Notes: generated from the sequence alone by a model not told the origin. A stretch of DNA of 64,000 bases from Cepaea nemoralis (GCA_014155875.1 JACEFZ010006352.1:1-64000); one strand, 5' to 3'; shown: positions 21,127-34,399, counted from the stretch's first letter. Numbers and translations: made by a program.

Positions 21127-21965
21127 TAATATGTAAGTTGTGTGACAAACAGTTATCGCGTGGACGATCAGATCGCCCCAAAGACTTCTCAACATCATCA
21201 ATGCAGACCCATTTGCGATCGATGCACAGGAAAAGCTATGACGAAATGATGGAAAAGAAAGCATCACTGGAGGACAGTGTATTGGCGACCACATCTATGA
21301 TGAATCTGGGACCGTGTTTGCACAAAGCAAGCAGCAGTACCCAGCAGTCAATTGTGCAGGCATGGGACCGGGCCAAAATTTGGGACATCAACAGTCCCAA
21401 TGCTAAACGCATTCATGCTGCCGTAGCCCGAATGATAGCCATAGATATGGAGCCTTTTCAAGTAGTGGAACGACCAGGTTTCAGAGAGTTAATGCATACA
21501 ATGGAAAACAGGTATGAATTGCCTTCAAGAAAGTACTTTGCTGAACATGTAAATCCTGACATGTGTAAACGTCTGAAGGTAAAAATTGCAGCAATGGTAT
21601 CTGACACTGATTACATATCATTCACAACTGATACGTGGACAGCTGAACACACCACTCAGTCATTTATGGGCCTCACTGGCCATTGGTTAATAGACTCCTT
21701 CGTTCACCGCAGTGTAGTCTTCCACTGTATTGCATTTGATGAACATCACATGGCCACAAACTTGCTTGCACATTTTGAAATGATGCTGGATGAGTGGTCA
21801 ATTGCACGTGAGAAGTGCCATGTTGTTGTGAGAGACAATGCATTCAACATTGCCAAATGCTTTCGTGATGACAGCTATTCAAGTGTTGGATGTTTTGCAC
21901 ACACACTGCAGCTGTGTGTGCGTGATTGTCTTTTGAGTCAAAAGTATGTTGCTGGCATCATCAGT

Positions 21966-22760
21966 CATCATCATCATCATCATCTTCCACTTCTGCCGTC
22001 AAGCGTCGTGGGGAGGGATAATTTGCATTCCAGCGCCAGGTGGACGGCACGGGATAGTGTCATTCAGTGTCGTTGTACAATGTCTCTGATGTCGTCAATC
22101 CATTTTCTTCTTGGACGTCCTCGTGGTCTAGTCGCAGATGATCTTTTATGTAAGGCCAGTGATGGTAGCTGTTGATGATGCATTCTAATGACATGGCCAA
22201 ACCACTTGATCTTCTGTCTGTCAATAAATGTGGCACAATGTGTTGATCCCACAGTCTGTCTGATTTCTTACTCGGTCTCGGATTGTTAAGTTGGCAGCTC
22301 TCCTTAGGCATCTCATTTCGCGGGTATTGATTATGTGAAGGTGTAATTTGGATAAAGTCCAGGTTTGAGATTGGTAGCATAGGGTTGGTGTGAATATGCT
22401 GTTTATTATCTGTCGTTTTGCGGACATGGGTATGTTTGGATGTTTCAGTAAGGGTGATAGTTGATATGTAAGTGAACTAGCTTTTTGACATCTGATTTCA
22501 ATTTCTCTGTCCAATCTGCCATCTTCTGTGATCATACTTCCAAGGTATTTGAATTCTTTAACTTGTTTCAGAGGCGTTTTATTTATCTGTATACTTAGTG
22601 GGCCTGGCGATCTGCTAACTCGCATTACTTCGGTTTCGGCTGTGTTTATACTCATATTGTATCTGCTGCAGGTTGAACTCAGATTAGTAATATGATTTCG
22701 TAGTCTGCCCTCAACGCTGTAAAACAGGCACTGATCGTCAGCAAATAGAAGTTCATTTAT
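21966..22760 (-). pseudogene. LINE 3' fragment nested in hAT copy 1 (LINE-B)
   Basis: The minus strand starts at the RT active site (INELLFADDQCLFYS) and continues through KEFKYLGSMITEDGRLDREI, TPTLCYQSQTWTLSK and REMRCLRRAANLTIRDRVRN. After one frameshift near 22250 it reads KIKWFGHVIRMHHQQLPS and PRGRPRRKWIDDIRDI. The tail is (ATG)n. The duplication ggcatcatcagt at 21954-21965 and 22761-22772 flanks it, and the hAT sequence rejoins across it. Another copy is at 61778-62970. Confidence 0.85.
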
Positions 22761-24288
22761 GGCATCATCAGTACTGGAAGAAAATTGGTAGGACATTTCA
22801 AACACTCTTCTTCAACAACCAGTCGTTTGCATGAACTTCAAAATGAATTAAACCTACCACAACATCAGCTTATCCAGGACGTGACAACACGATGGAACTC
22901 AGCGTTCTATATGCTACGACGTCTGTTAGAAAAACGGCGCAGCATCAGCCTGTACTGTGTTGAAATTGATTCGGTAACTGGGCTAACGGCACAAGCAGTG
23001 GGCAGTCACGGAGAATGTGGTAGCTACTTTGGCACCATTTGAAGAAATCACACGTGAAATAAGTGCAGCTCAGGCATCAATATCAGTTGTGATCCCATTA
23101 GTGAAAACACTCATGGCTTCCCTCCAGAAAGAAGGTAGTGATGCTGGGATCAAAACTATGAAAGCAGCCCTGCTTCAAGCTGTTAGCAGCAGATTTGCGG
23201 ACATTGAATCCAACAGTATTTACACCTGTGCCACACTACTGGATCCTCGACTCAAGCTGTGCTTCTTCTCCGAACGTGGTAGAAGTGATGCACGAGCCCA
23301 TCTGCTGTTAGCAGCTAACTCCATTATTGATTCAGCAAACACAGTCAGTCCACAGGATCCATCAGCTACTAGTAGTAGTAGTAGTACTAGTGTTTTGACT
23401 TCTGTGAGCATTGCCACACAGTACGAGTCCAGCCTATGGAGCTGTTTTGACACAATTGTCGAGGAAAATCCCACCACAGATCGTTTTGCAAGTGCCGAAG
23501 GCAAAAGCATTAACACTGAGGTGACACAGTACCTGTCAGAGCCACTTCAAACTCGACAGACAGATCCAGTTTCATGGTCGCATGCCAATAAGCAAAGATC
23601 TCCAAGTATGGCTAGACTGGCGCAGGCATTTCTTGCATCACCACCTACAAGTGTGCCATCGGAATGGCTGTTCATTACTGCAGGAGACATTATCGCTGAC
23701 TACCGTAGTAGCCTTTTACCAAAAAATGCCGAGACGTTGATTTTCCTGAAATACAACTCGTCCCTTCTTGACTCTGAGAGTTCAACTTCACAGCCATAAT
23801 GAAGACTGACTGACTGAAATAGTGAAATTACTGAATGAATGTATTTCAATAAATTCAATCTGTTCAATGTACTGTTGTTGTGAGTTGTAACTGAGCTGTC
23901 AATTTGCCAACTGAAAACAATGTGAAAACTAAAAACTGGAACTGAAAACTAAAGTTAAAATTACTACATTAGCATTATGTGCTTATGTATGTTTCATCTT
24001 GAACTTATGGAACTTAATATTACTTAATTACTTATTCTAATGTAAATGTAATTATTTTACATTTAAATGATTTAATATGAGTATATGTCATCATTGTCAT
24101 GTCTATAGTAATGAACTGCAGTAATGAACTGTCGAGTGACTCCACTCACCTAAGTCAAGTGATGTAGTACGTTATTTTATTTTTAATTTTTTTATTTGTA
24201 AATCCGGCTCCGGCCGGATCTCACTTCATAAATCCGGCCAAATCCGGCTCTGGCCGGATTTCAAAAATTTGAATCCGGTACAGCCCTA

Positions 24289-25115
24289 TAAACTACATAA
24301 AAGAACATTACCCAAGCAGCAATTGGACCCATGCATATACAGATGAATCATCCAAAAATTCAATAGAAAATGGAGGAGAAGGAATTCTCCTAAATTTAAA
24401 AAATGGAGTGAAAAAAACAGTCAGTGGCAACAGGAAAATTTTCAAGTAACTTCAAAGCGTAGGTAGAGGCTTTGAAAACTGCAGCAGAAATGCCCTTGGT
24501 GGAGGAAAATAAAGAGAAGCAAATAGCTATCTTCACAGATGCAAAGTCAGCTGTCTCAATACTGATGAGTAAAAACAGCACAGAGCTAGCTGACCTAAGA
24601 GCAGCACTTCATGGTCTATGCCAGAAATCCAAAAAAGTTGTAATACAGTGGATCCCATCACATTACAGTATACCTGGAAATGAAGAGGCTGACAGACTAG
24701 CAAAAGAGGTTGGACGACTACCACAGCCTGACATAGACATAACCTATAATGAGGCAAAGATGTTTGTAAAAAGCACTTATAGAAACAATTGGGAATCAGA
24801 CATTCCAGGCCACCAGACAGATGATGCATATTACAAACTTGACCGAAGAGAACAAGTAGCAATCTTGACTCCGCACAGGACATAACAGGCTGAAATACCA
24901 CTTGTTCAATAAAATAAAGATAGGAGATACTGATGAATGTAATTGAGGAACTGGTAAAATGACAGCTAAACATTTGCTGCAGGAGTGCCAATATATGCAG
25001 AACAGAGAAAGATATTTTGGCACACACCTGCTTCATTTGAGGACAAGCTCTATGGAGATATCAACAAGCTCAAGTTGACTGCAGCTTACTTTAACTACAT
25101 TCAGGTTGACATTTA
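24289..25115 (+). pseudogene. LINE-A RNase H domain and C-terminus
   Basis: After the hAT right duplication the LINE resumes: SNWTHAYTDESSKNS (first RNase H aspartate), a broken stretch, AIFTDAKSAVSIL, and VIQWIPSHYSIPGNEEADRL (final active-site H and D). An open stretch runs to 24885. A cysteine/histidine tail follows in other frames (ECN...KHLLQECQYM). It ends near 25115 without a clear simple tail. Confidence 0.8.
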
Positions 25116-25193
25116 AAGTTGCATGAAGAAGTATTTAGATTGCCACACTTCATACCATAGGTATGTCGGTTACACAAGCGTCCCAGAGGCATG

Positions 25194-25364
25194 AAATGGA
25201 ATATTGCTTGGATAGCAAATCCATTACGTGGAAAGTCCGAATCAAAAGCTCACTGTGTGGGCTTCATAAAAGGTGGAAAAAGTGTCCTAGTTGCACGAAA
25301 TGGAATATTGCTTGGATAGCAAATCCATTACGTGGAAAGTCTGAATCGAAAGCTCACTGTGTGG
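25194..25364 (+). repeat. ~105-bp tandem duplication
   Basis: gaaatggaatattgcttgga tagcaaatccattacgtgga aagtc... occurs at 25194 and again about 105 bp later, with few differences. No gene was recognised in it. Confidence 0.8.
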
Positions 25365-25369
25365 ATGTC

Positions 25370-25945
25370 ATCTGTAGACTGCATTCTTCTGATTTCCGGA
25401 AGAACAGCCTATGGTGAACGGAAGGCCCAATATAAGGAAGTGAGGCTAAGCAGCCATGTGCAGGACGTGACGATTCCTTGGGTGAGCCCAGTACCAGAGC
25501 GCTGTGTGTCGGCTCTGCAAGTATGGAAGCCTCCTTGGATGGCGGGGATTGTCCATGGTCTGCCCCTGACTTCCCTTGAGGGCTGACCAGGATGTCTTTG
25601 GCTGTTCTATATGGGCCAGCTGGGATAGGGGATAACACCACAACAGTGAGAGTCAAATGTCCTAAGAACCCCCGGGATGGTTAACCCGGTCAAAAAATGT
25701 CCGCAGACGTCGGATGTGTCGGCCTAACGGTGCAAGAACGCAGCTCTGCTGTAAGCAGGCACAACGCAATCACGTCCGAATAAAAAAAAAACTCCGGATG
25801 AATGCAGAAGAAGAACCCAAACCAACCACGACAACCAGAGTAAGCTAAACTACGTGGGACAGTATAAACATTCTGATTACGGCTGGACTGATAATCCAAT
25901 ACAATTTATATGGCATATCAACAGACGAGGTGAAAGGGAGAAATG
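25370..25945. other. No recognised gene; possible unclassified repeat
   Basis: Moderately GC-rich, with an A-run near 25783-25791 that could be a retroposon tail. No conserved domain, TIR or tRNA-like head was identified. Confidence 0.35.
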
Positions 25946-25947
25946 AA

Positions 25948-26790
25948 TGGAGACAGAAAAATGAGTCTTGTGTGGGAGAATACAGGGCAAGAGAGGCAGA
26001 TGAAGACAGATAAATGAGTCTTGTGTGGGAGAATAGAGGGCAAGAGAGGCAGATGAAGACAAATAAATGAGTCTTGTGTGGGAGACTACAGGGCAAGAGA
26101 GGCAGATGAAGACAGATAAATGAGTCTTGTATGGGAGAATAGAGGGCAAGAGAGCAGATAAAGACACATAAATGAGTCTTGTGTCGGAGAATACAGGGTA
26201 AGAGAGGCAGATGAAGACAGATAAATGAGTCTTGTGTGGGAGAATACAGTGCAAGAGAGGCAGAAGACGACAGAGAAATGAGTCTTTTGTGGGAGAATAC
26301 AGGGCAAGAGAGGCAGAAGAAGACAGATAAATGAGTCTTGTGTGGGAGAATACAGTGCAAGAGAGGCAGAAGACGACAGAGAAATGAGTCTTTTGTGGGA
26401 GAATACAGGGCAAGAGAGGCAGAAGAAGACAGATAAATGAGTCTTGTGTGGGAGAATACAGGGCAAGAGAGACAGATGACGACAGAAAAATGAGTCTTTT
26501 GTGGGAGAATACAGGGCAAGAGAGGCAGAAGAAGACAGATAAATGAGTCTTGTGTGGGAGAATACAGGGCAAGAGAGGCAGATGACGACAGAAAAATTAG
26601 TCTTGTGTGGGCGAATGCAGGACAAGAGAGGCAGATGAAGACAGAGAAATGAGTCTTGTGTGGGAGAATACAAGGGAAGAGAGGCAGATGAAGACAGAAA
26701 AATTAGTCTTGTATGGGCGAGTGCAGGGCAACAGAGGCAGATGAAGACAGATAAATGAGTCTTGTGTGCCATAATACAAGGCAAGAGAGT
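25948..26790 (+). repeat. 53-bp minisatellite (~16 units)
   Basis: The unit is gaagacagataaatgagtct tgtgtgggagaatacagggc aagagaggcagat. Variants (gacgacagaaaaatgagtct, tttgtgg) alternate in places and form dimers of about 106 bp around 26240-26560. The reverse complement has no stop in any frame of the unit. Because 53 is not a multiple of three, each minus frame cycles through the three peptide forms (FICLHLPLLPCILPHKTH and relatives), giving three overlapping open frames of over 220 residues. No evidence of expression. Confidence 0.9.
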
Positions 26791-26812
26791 CAGAGAGAGA
26801 GAGACAAAGATG

Positions 26813-29043
26813 TCATCATTGGCACCTTGCCGTCTTGACAGACGATAGTTTGGGCTTTAAAAAGGCATAATAACTTTTACCTATGGTGGTAGCGCATGTG
26901 ACTGATAAGGCCAATTTGCGATGTAAATGTCCGTTCACAGTGGGTGCATGTGAACATGTGGTCATTTCCACCATCATGCACCATCTTACGTCTCACACGC
27001 TCGATGTGTGACTTATCTGCAATAATTTTCTCCTTTGTCTTTATTCCATTTCTGATCTTTGCCCTCCATGCAACACGTTCAGCGGCGACTTGCTCCCAAT
27101 GTGCATTATCAATGCCTGTATCAATCATGTCCCGCTTACACACATCTTTGTATCGTAGTAGAGGCCGACCCTGAGATCTCTTACCCATCTGTAATTCACC
27201 AAAAAAGATGTCCTTTGGTATTCTACCATCATCCATCCTCCTAAGATGTCCTATCCATCTAAGTCTACGAAGACTGAGCATGGAATAAACAGTCACACAA
27301 CCTGATCTTTCCAATACTTCAGTATTTGTGATTTTGTCTTGCCACTTAATACCAAGAATTCTTCGCAGACACCGCATATGAAAGCTGTTTAAACGTTTCT
27401 CTTGGTGTGAGTAAGTTGTCCAGGTTTCACTGCCATAAAGAAGAGTACTAAGGACACAGGCTTGATAGACAAGGACTTTTGTTTTGGCAGTAAGCTTCCT
27501 GTTCTCCCAGACTCTTTTCTTAACCTGTTCATTGTTGTTGCTGCCTTACCAATCCGGACGTTGATTTCCTGATCTAGGGATAATTTGCTATTTACCACTG
27601 ATCCTAGATATGTGAAATGGTCTACTATCTCTAGTTCGGCGTCGCCAATAAAGATTGATGGTACCCCATGTGCACCTTGTGACATAATCTGTGTCTTCTT
27701 TTTGCTAATTGTTAAACCAAATTCAGAACAAGCATTGGAGAATGCAGATAGTAGACATTGCAATTCTTCCTCAGAGTGGGTCGTAACTGCAGCATCATCT
27801 GCAAAAAGCAACTCTCTGATCAGTACCCTCCTAATTTTGGTCTTGGCCTTCAATCTCTGAGCATTGTAGAGGCCGCCATCTGAGCGTGAGTGAATGTATA
27901 TACCACCATCCTGATCACGAAAGGCATATTTCAGTAGAAGTGAAAAGTATATTCCAAAGAGGGTGGGAGCTAGTACACAACCTTGCTTAACTCCACTCTT
28001 GATTTCAAACTCTTCAGAAGTTGCACCATCAAACTTGATTATACCCTTCATGCCTGTGTGGAACGATTCCACAATGGACAGAAGAGTTGGTGGGCAGCCA
28101 ATCTTCTTTAGTGCCTTGAACAGACCCTCACGAATGACCAAATCAAATGCCTTTGTGAGGTCGATGAAGGCAATAAACAGTGGTTGATTCTGTTCACGGC
28201 ATTTTTCTTGCATTTGTCGCAATGAGAATATCATATCAATGGTAGACCGGTTCTGTCGAAAGCCACACTGTGATTCGGGGTAGACTTGATCTCCTAGGAC
28301 TTGAAGTCTGCGCAGAACAATTCTGGCAAATACTTTTCCAACAATACACAGAAGTGAGATACCCCTATAGTTGTTGCAGTCGCTCCGATCGCCCTTGTTC
28401 TTGTACAGTGTTATGATGCTTGAATCTTTGAAATCCTGTGGGACTTGTCCTTCTCGCCAGCATAGCTCTATTAGCTGGTGGATCTGTAGAGTGAGTGTGT
28501 CTTGCCCACTCCTGATAACCTCTATTGGAATCCCATCCTTACCTGGAGCCTTGTCAGATGCAAGTTCATTTATAGCACACTTAACTTCTGTTATGGTGGG
28601 AAGTGAGTCCAGGTGATTAAGAGTTGGTAGAGCTTCTATGGCGTTGAAGGCATCATCCGCTAGTTTGGTCTCACTTGAGTAAAGCTCCAAATAGTGCTCT
28701 ACCCATCTGTCCATCTGCTGTTTCTTATCAGTGATGATTTCTCCAGTCAAGGTTTTCAATGGTGCACTTCTTTTGATCACTGGACTACAGGCTTTCTTTA
28801 TTCCCTCGTACATGCTTCTTATGTTTCCCTTATCACTTGCGATTTGAATGGACTCACATAACTTGATCCAATAATCATTTGCACACTGCCTGGCAGCCTT
28901 TTGCGCATCCTTCCTAGCTTGCCTTAGCTCACTCAGAGTGTTACGCGTTGGTCTTTCCTTGTTTCTTAAGAGAGCTATCTTCTTCTTATCAATCAAGGGC
29001 TGCAGAGTCTCACTGTTTGCCGCAAACCAGCCCTGCTGGTTAT
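26813..29043 (-). pseudogene. Nearly intact LINE ORF2, RT to C2H2 finger (LINE-F)
   Basis: A minus-strand non-LTR ORF2 of the kind often annotated as endonuclease-reverse transcriptase or craniofacial-development-protein-2-like. The main frame starts by 28996 (NQQGWFAANSETLQ just upstream, near 29040) and runs about 535 residues. It has ELASDKAPGKDGIPIEVI, CNNYRGISLLCIVGKVFARI, CGFRQNRSTIDMIF, FIAFIDLTKAFD (motif A), KSGVKQGCVLAPTLFGIYF, RELLFADDAAVTTHSEEEL (motif C) and FTYLGSVVNSKLSLD. A frameshift near 27400-27520 leads to MRCLRRILGIKWQDKI, LRWIGHLRRMDDGRIPKDI and a terminal FTCTHCERTF..HMRYHH zinc finger, with the stop at 26877. The 3' end at about 26813 is shared with 60268-60465. The endonuclease is missing here. 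Confidence 0.9.
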
Positions 29044-32000
29044 AATGGGAACAGTTCGTGTATGGGGAATGGGTATGTGCCTTACAATGTTACAGACATG
29101 GATGCTCATGACTGAGAATTAGGCGTAGGTCCAGCCAAGAACATAGGGTCAGCCACTGTGGTATAATAAAAACGTCCCTACCCTTTCCTATTTATGGACT
29201 CCCTTAAAAATACACAAACCCTTACAATTACTGTTTAAGTAACTTACTTAATGTAGGAGAAAATAAAACAGCGATAGACTGACCGTGGCAGCTTAATTAA
29301 TTTGGCCTTATTTTGGCCTACATACCTGGCCAACAGTCGTCGACTGATTGTAAAACAAAGGCCAGTGTAGCCATTTTGGTCAGTACGACGACAAAGAACA
29401 GACATGTAAAAGTTTTCCCTTCGGGGAGAAGGCATGTTGCCTTTTAAAACCATGATTCTCTTCAAGCTATTGGTATGTTATCTACATGATTAAGATATAT
29501 TTATGTATTACCTAGACCAGTATGTTTAATTAAGAATTAGTTACAATTCTCTTAAACCAGGCTGGATGATGTTTACTAAGGAAACACAGGTGGGCGCCAC
29601 GCTGTAATTTTTCCTATGTCTTACAATTTCAAATCCATATGTTAATATCTTGTATAGGCATTATGAACTTATATCTCACTAGTAGTGCTATAATCTATGA
29701 ATATTATGTGTACTGTAAAGTATCAACTCTCATGTCTGAAACACATTCTAGAGATTTTCTCAATGTAGGAGCAGACCCCTGATTCATGCTTCATAGTAAA
29801 GAACTAGTGTCTGTCAATTTCATATTCCTATGTTAAAACTTCTAGGCACTGTGAACAATATCTCACTATTTATGCTTAGAAATCTGCAAATAATCTATGT
29901 ACTATAGAAAGGTGTTTTATCCATGCGGGGACATACAAATGATTACGCATATTCCTGACTCGTACTTAGTCAGGGGATAAAATATTTTGCCACATTATAA
30001 TCTGTAACTTGGAAATATAGTGCTAAATTTTAGTACCATTCTTTTGTTAACAGATTAGTAACCACTCCATATGAGGGTGAACATATAATCATTTCATAAA
30101 ATAGTGTTAGGGACAGGCCATGTTTGAATATAAATTCATGAACAATTAAACGCGTGATGTAAATGTATGTTCGGATAGGATTCACTCCGCATCGCCTCAC
30201 CGTAGTAGAAACAGAAGCGAAGATTTATGTGAATAAATTGCTTGCAATATTCAGAAGACTGGACCATGCGGCATAAGTTATTCTTATAAATACCCTCCGA
30301 ATAATAGCAGTCATTGGCAAAACATATCACAGCGATTACTATCCTCATGTGCTGTACGCAGTGGGGGAAAACAATGGATGTTTTAGTTCATGAAGATAAT
30401 TCAAAAACCTAGGCTCCCTGCATCATCATTATGATTATTATGTATGATTATCATGTACTTAATATCAGAGAAATGTACATGTATGTTTTTTTTTGGTATG
30501 AGAATTTTCTCTGTTCTGATTGTTACTTTTTACTGTGGGAATATACATTTTAATGTTGCACCTTGGGACATGAGGATGTTGATAGAAGAATTCATGTGTA
30601 TGTCAGTACTTAAAAAGCCAATGGTGAATAGTCTTGACCTAGTGATGATTATAGTGCCGAAATGAAGACGCGGCATTAGAAACCACAGGGATTCTGTATA
30701 GGCTATTCTCTTCAAGTAATGAGAGAGACAATATCAACATGTTGGATGGACAGAATGACTTCACCCATCCAATAGTCCCAGTAACAACAGAACAAAATAT
30801 AAGTGAGAAAATACCTTACTCACTATGAAGAGTCAGAATGGCTCTACTCAGCAATGAGGGACAGTGGAACATGGACACCCACTCCTTTCCCCTTCTCCCC
30901 TTGTTGTTTTGTATTTGTGTTTGTAATTGTGTTGTAAACCTTTTACCATAACACAGTAGGTTAATGCTAGTGTTGTATTCTTGTCATCCCTTTTCTATAG
31001 AAGAGAAGCAGGTGGTGGTTGAATTTGGTGGGACTATATCACTAACACTGGATCCTGGGTAAACAGCCATAAAGTGAATGTCCAAACCATAGTCTGGATC
31101 TAGCAATACCTCAATGTTTACTGCGGCGCTCAATAGCTCCATAGCGAGCAACAGATAAATTAGAAGACAACTGACGGGGTGAGTGATTAAGTCCTATTTT
31201 AGTAGGAACATCCCACATGTGGACTTCAAGATCTAATAATCTACAAAGATGAAGATCAACAGAGTAACGGACAACAGTGTATCGTCTGCTTTACGTCTGA
31301 GAAGTATCACCTATAAGCCTTATCACTCAGCAAAATCAGTGAAACTATGGGACAATCCTACAAGTTACTAAAACTAGCAACAGTGAAAGCCCTTCAACTG
31401 TTGGTTGGATTACCAAGTTAATATCCACAATGGATAAGTCTTCGAAAGAACATCTCACAGCTGCAAAAGGCAAACATAAGGTTTCAGCCATGCAACCCCA
31501 AGTTCTAGCTATGAACACCAACTCAAAATGGGAGAAGACACTGAACCACATAAGCCAATACAACCAAGGTACAAACTTAATATCATCTGAAACATAACTA
31601 CGAAACCAGATTACCTCAAGGTTCCAAACCCTGAACACCATCAGATAAAAGACCATATGAAAGCAGCTAAATGTCTCTACATCAGCAACAAGAGGAATCA
31701 TCCAATTGTTTGCAAACCTGTTACTGTGCTGGATTCATTCATCTGTGCATATATGTAGGTATAGATCAATTGTGGCCCTAGTCACAGATACTACCATGAG
31801 ATGCCTCTCAGTCATATAAAGTTCTACACTGGACTAGATAACAACGACTAACTCTTTGCTGGTCCAATGTCAACCTAAATGCCATGGGTTATAGACTCGC
31901 GACTTGGTGGGTGTAAAATCTTTGTTGAACTACTTGGGATTCTGATATTAAAAGCAGAGAAGCTGAATGGACGTCTACTTGGCACCATGTATGGTGAGAT

Positions 32001-32800
32001 GGTAAAGTACCTTCTGCAGAGCTTAAGTGGAAATTCCGGAAAGTTAGACCAACCTGAGGCCCCAAATTTCAAAAAAAGACACCGAGCCTACTGCAACAGA
32101 GTACTCGAATATTCTAGCCCGCAGAGGGATTTGTGATTGTGTGTAATTTCTAGTTTGGATTATAAAGTATGATTTGCACCAGCCAATTACCAGTGACTAA
32201 ATAGTAAGAACATAACTGAGTGCATTAATTCGGTACCCAGATAATGGGGAAAAGGATCTAATCGACAGCAAAGGTGGACCCATAACCGCACACCAGGAGA
32301 TAGACTCGATTAATTAATTTAATTAGTACAAAATGCTGTTTATATGTTGGTTTTTGTTTTCTGAAGGTAACAGGTCAGTAGTTTTTTTTCCAATGGTATA
32401 TAGATGGTATAGTATTTTGACACCAACTCATTATTTTTAACAATGAGAGAATGGTAAAAGGTGTCAGAAACATGTTATTTTGGGTTCTATTTACTATCTT
32501 TATTTGCCTTAATCATGAGGGAAAATGAAAGTAGACCCAATTTGTGGTTGTTATGTTGTTTGTAATAACCTGGTTTTTTTCTGGGGTCACTGGGTACTAT
32601 GTTGTAATACTGCATATCATTCCCATGCCTGTCTGAAAATGCATAGTGTTTATTACACCTATATATATATATGTAACTGCAGATCTTGAGTTAATACCTG
32701 AACTGTTTGTCCAAAAGTGTTGTGTACATCAAGTAAATGTGGTGTCCAACAAGTGGTTGTTTATATGTTGTGAGCAATCAATATCCTTCTAGCATCTATA
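29044..32800. other. AT-rich region without recognised genes
   Basis: No domain was recognised on either strand. Two diverged copies of a ~200-bp stretch seem to lie at about 29625-29800 and 29815-29960 (shared aatttcatattcctatgtta-like and atctcacta words). A short (TA)n is near 32664. If the endonuclease fragment at 34400-34720 belongs to LINE-F, this block would be part of a later insertion. That is unproven. Confidence 0.35.
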
Positions 32801-34390
32801 GTTAATTTAAAGGGTGATGAAGTGGGAAGGGAAACCTACACACAGATGCCATTGTTTCAAGGATGGAACTCTTTCCTCCTGGGATTTGTGGTAAATATCC
32901 CGGATCACCCTGCATTCTTACCAGTGACAGAGAATCAATAAAACCCCCTAGACATTTTAACGAATCATTCTCAGGAATTAAAATCCACACCCCACAGCCA
33001 CTCCTATGTTGGCGATGTGATTTGCACTGAGCTGGAACTGAAGAATGCCACTAGTCCAGTACTAATTGGACCTCAATCCATTGAGTAGAGTAATTGGCCT
33101 GGGGTCGTCCCGACCGTCCATGGTTCACCTGAGACTTGCTTAAGGTGATTATATCGTGGCCTTGCAGATCCCTTTTGCTCCTTTCAATTCCAGGAGGACC
33201 CTGGAGATGACAGAGATTAGTGAGCGACTGGGCTGCCTCAAGTACCACAATCCTGAGGACCAATAGGGCCTCCGTTAATAAATTTGTCATACATTTACCT
33301 TACCTAATCAATTAGATAAGAGGCCCGAGTGAATGGGCCTGACATGTCAGGTAGCCCCTGGATTGGCTACGTCCCTGCTTGAAGAGACCTCCAGCTTGTA
33401 TAGGTCCTGTTGGTTACCTTAGGAACTCTTTGCATACAAGATTCACTTTCCACTCTCATACCATGCCTTTATTATTACTGGGCACATTCGTTTCCCGGCC
33501 TCCCTCTCACTTGCAAGCCCTGCCTTTCTAACGACAAAGCTCTTGTGGTGTTGTGTGGGTAATTATGTGTGTTTCCCCCCTTAACTAATATTATAGTAGT
33601 GGGTCTGTATGGAACGAACTGTAGTTCTCTATCCCTAGCAAGAATAGGAAAGAAGATACTACCTCTTCCGGCCGCTGCTCTCGTCTGAGCTGTCGCCGCA
33701 ATGTACCGGCAGTGCCTCACATAACACGTAGATCTAGATGAGTTCCGGTTCTCTCCAGTGAGAAACAGAGGTCTATTTATATCTCTGGCCTCATCCCAAC
33801 GACCAGTAACTATTCGATCCACCTGGCCACCCTATCTGCTAAAAGATGAAAGAGATAGCATAGTGGATACCCTATTCCGGCTCAAGAAGACAGAACATAG
33901 ATGGGTGGAACCCGTCCCTACGGAGCCCTCCCCTTCCTTCTGACATACCGTAGATATGTAATGTTTATATTCAAATTAAAGACGACACTATGCAGAGTTC
34001 AGGCCGAAGGAAGAAAGATAGCACCCGCCCATCTGCTGCCAAGAACAAGCGACATCATCTGGGGAAATATATTGCTCAGATTCGTTCCCATGCCATGCCA
34101 AGAACACGACGCTTAGCTAGATTTGGCCAACTGTCAACCCACTCACGATATGGCATGACTGGCTTTTTGCCAATTCGTCTCACCAGTCGAGACAACAGAG
34201 ATTTATAGGCCAAGGTCTGGCAGGACTAATTAAAACCCAGTTTTACCTTTCAATCCACCAGCAGGATGCTGCACTTAATCTGTCCCAATCTTTAAATTGT
34301 CAAATTGACATGATGCAGTATATCAACGGTAGGTGTTTTAACGGACATTGATGGCCCAAGAAGTTACACTAGTGCGTATTTGGTGCAAGG
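32801..34390. other. Unrecognised sequence, possible old repeat
   Basis: Several short frames are open on both strands, the longest 115 residues on the minus strand at 33475-33822, but no family was recognised. Composition is more balanced than the preceding block. A gene cannot be supported. Confidence 0.3.
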
Positions 34391-34399
34391 CGCCCTATC

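Larger units (their letters stand above)
20991..23799 (+). pseudogene. hAT transposase pseudogene (copy 1)
   Basis: Same protein as the intact 640-residue transposase at 51090. The start ATG is at 20991. The BED finger is cut after about 30 residues by a 50-bp Penelope fragment, the middle by a minus LINE, and a 1-bp shift lies near 22995. In the C-terminal hATC block the usual SERLFSTAG reads SEWLFITAG, a change at conserved positions. Inactive. Much of the sequence is otherwise identical to copy 2. Confidence 0.85.
20650..24288 (+). mobile_element. hAT transposon copy 1, interrupted
   Basis: Left end tagggtgtaccggatt; right end aatccggtacagccctapairs with it as a terminal inverted repeat. 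The 8-bp flanks are taaactat (20642-20649) and taaactac (24289-24296), a near-perfect hAT-type target duplication in LINE-A. Both ends carry many subterminal aatccggctccgg words, which are plausible transposase sites. It closely resembles copy 2 at 50777-53485, but has two inserts (21077-21126 and 21966-22760), giving 3.6 kb instead of 2.7 kb. Confidence 0.9.

Noticed and set aside
25845..26784. Three overlapping cysteine-rich minus ORFs as a gene family
   Set aside because: All derive from the 53-bp satellite. There is no start context, signal or homology.
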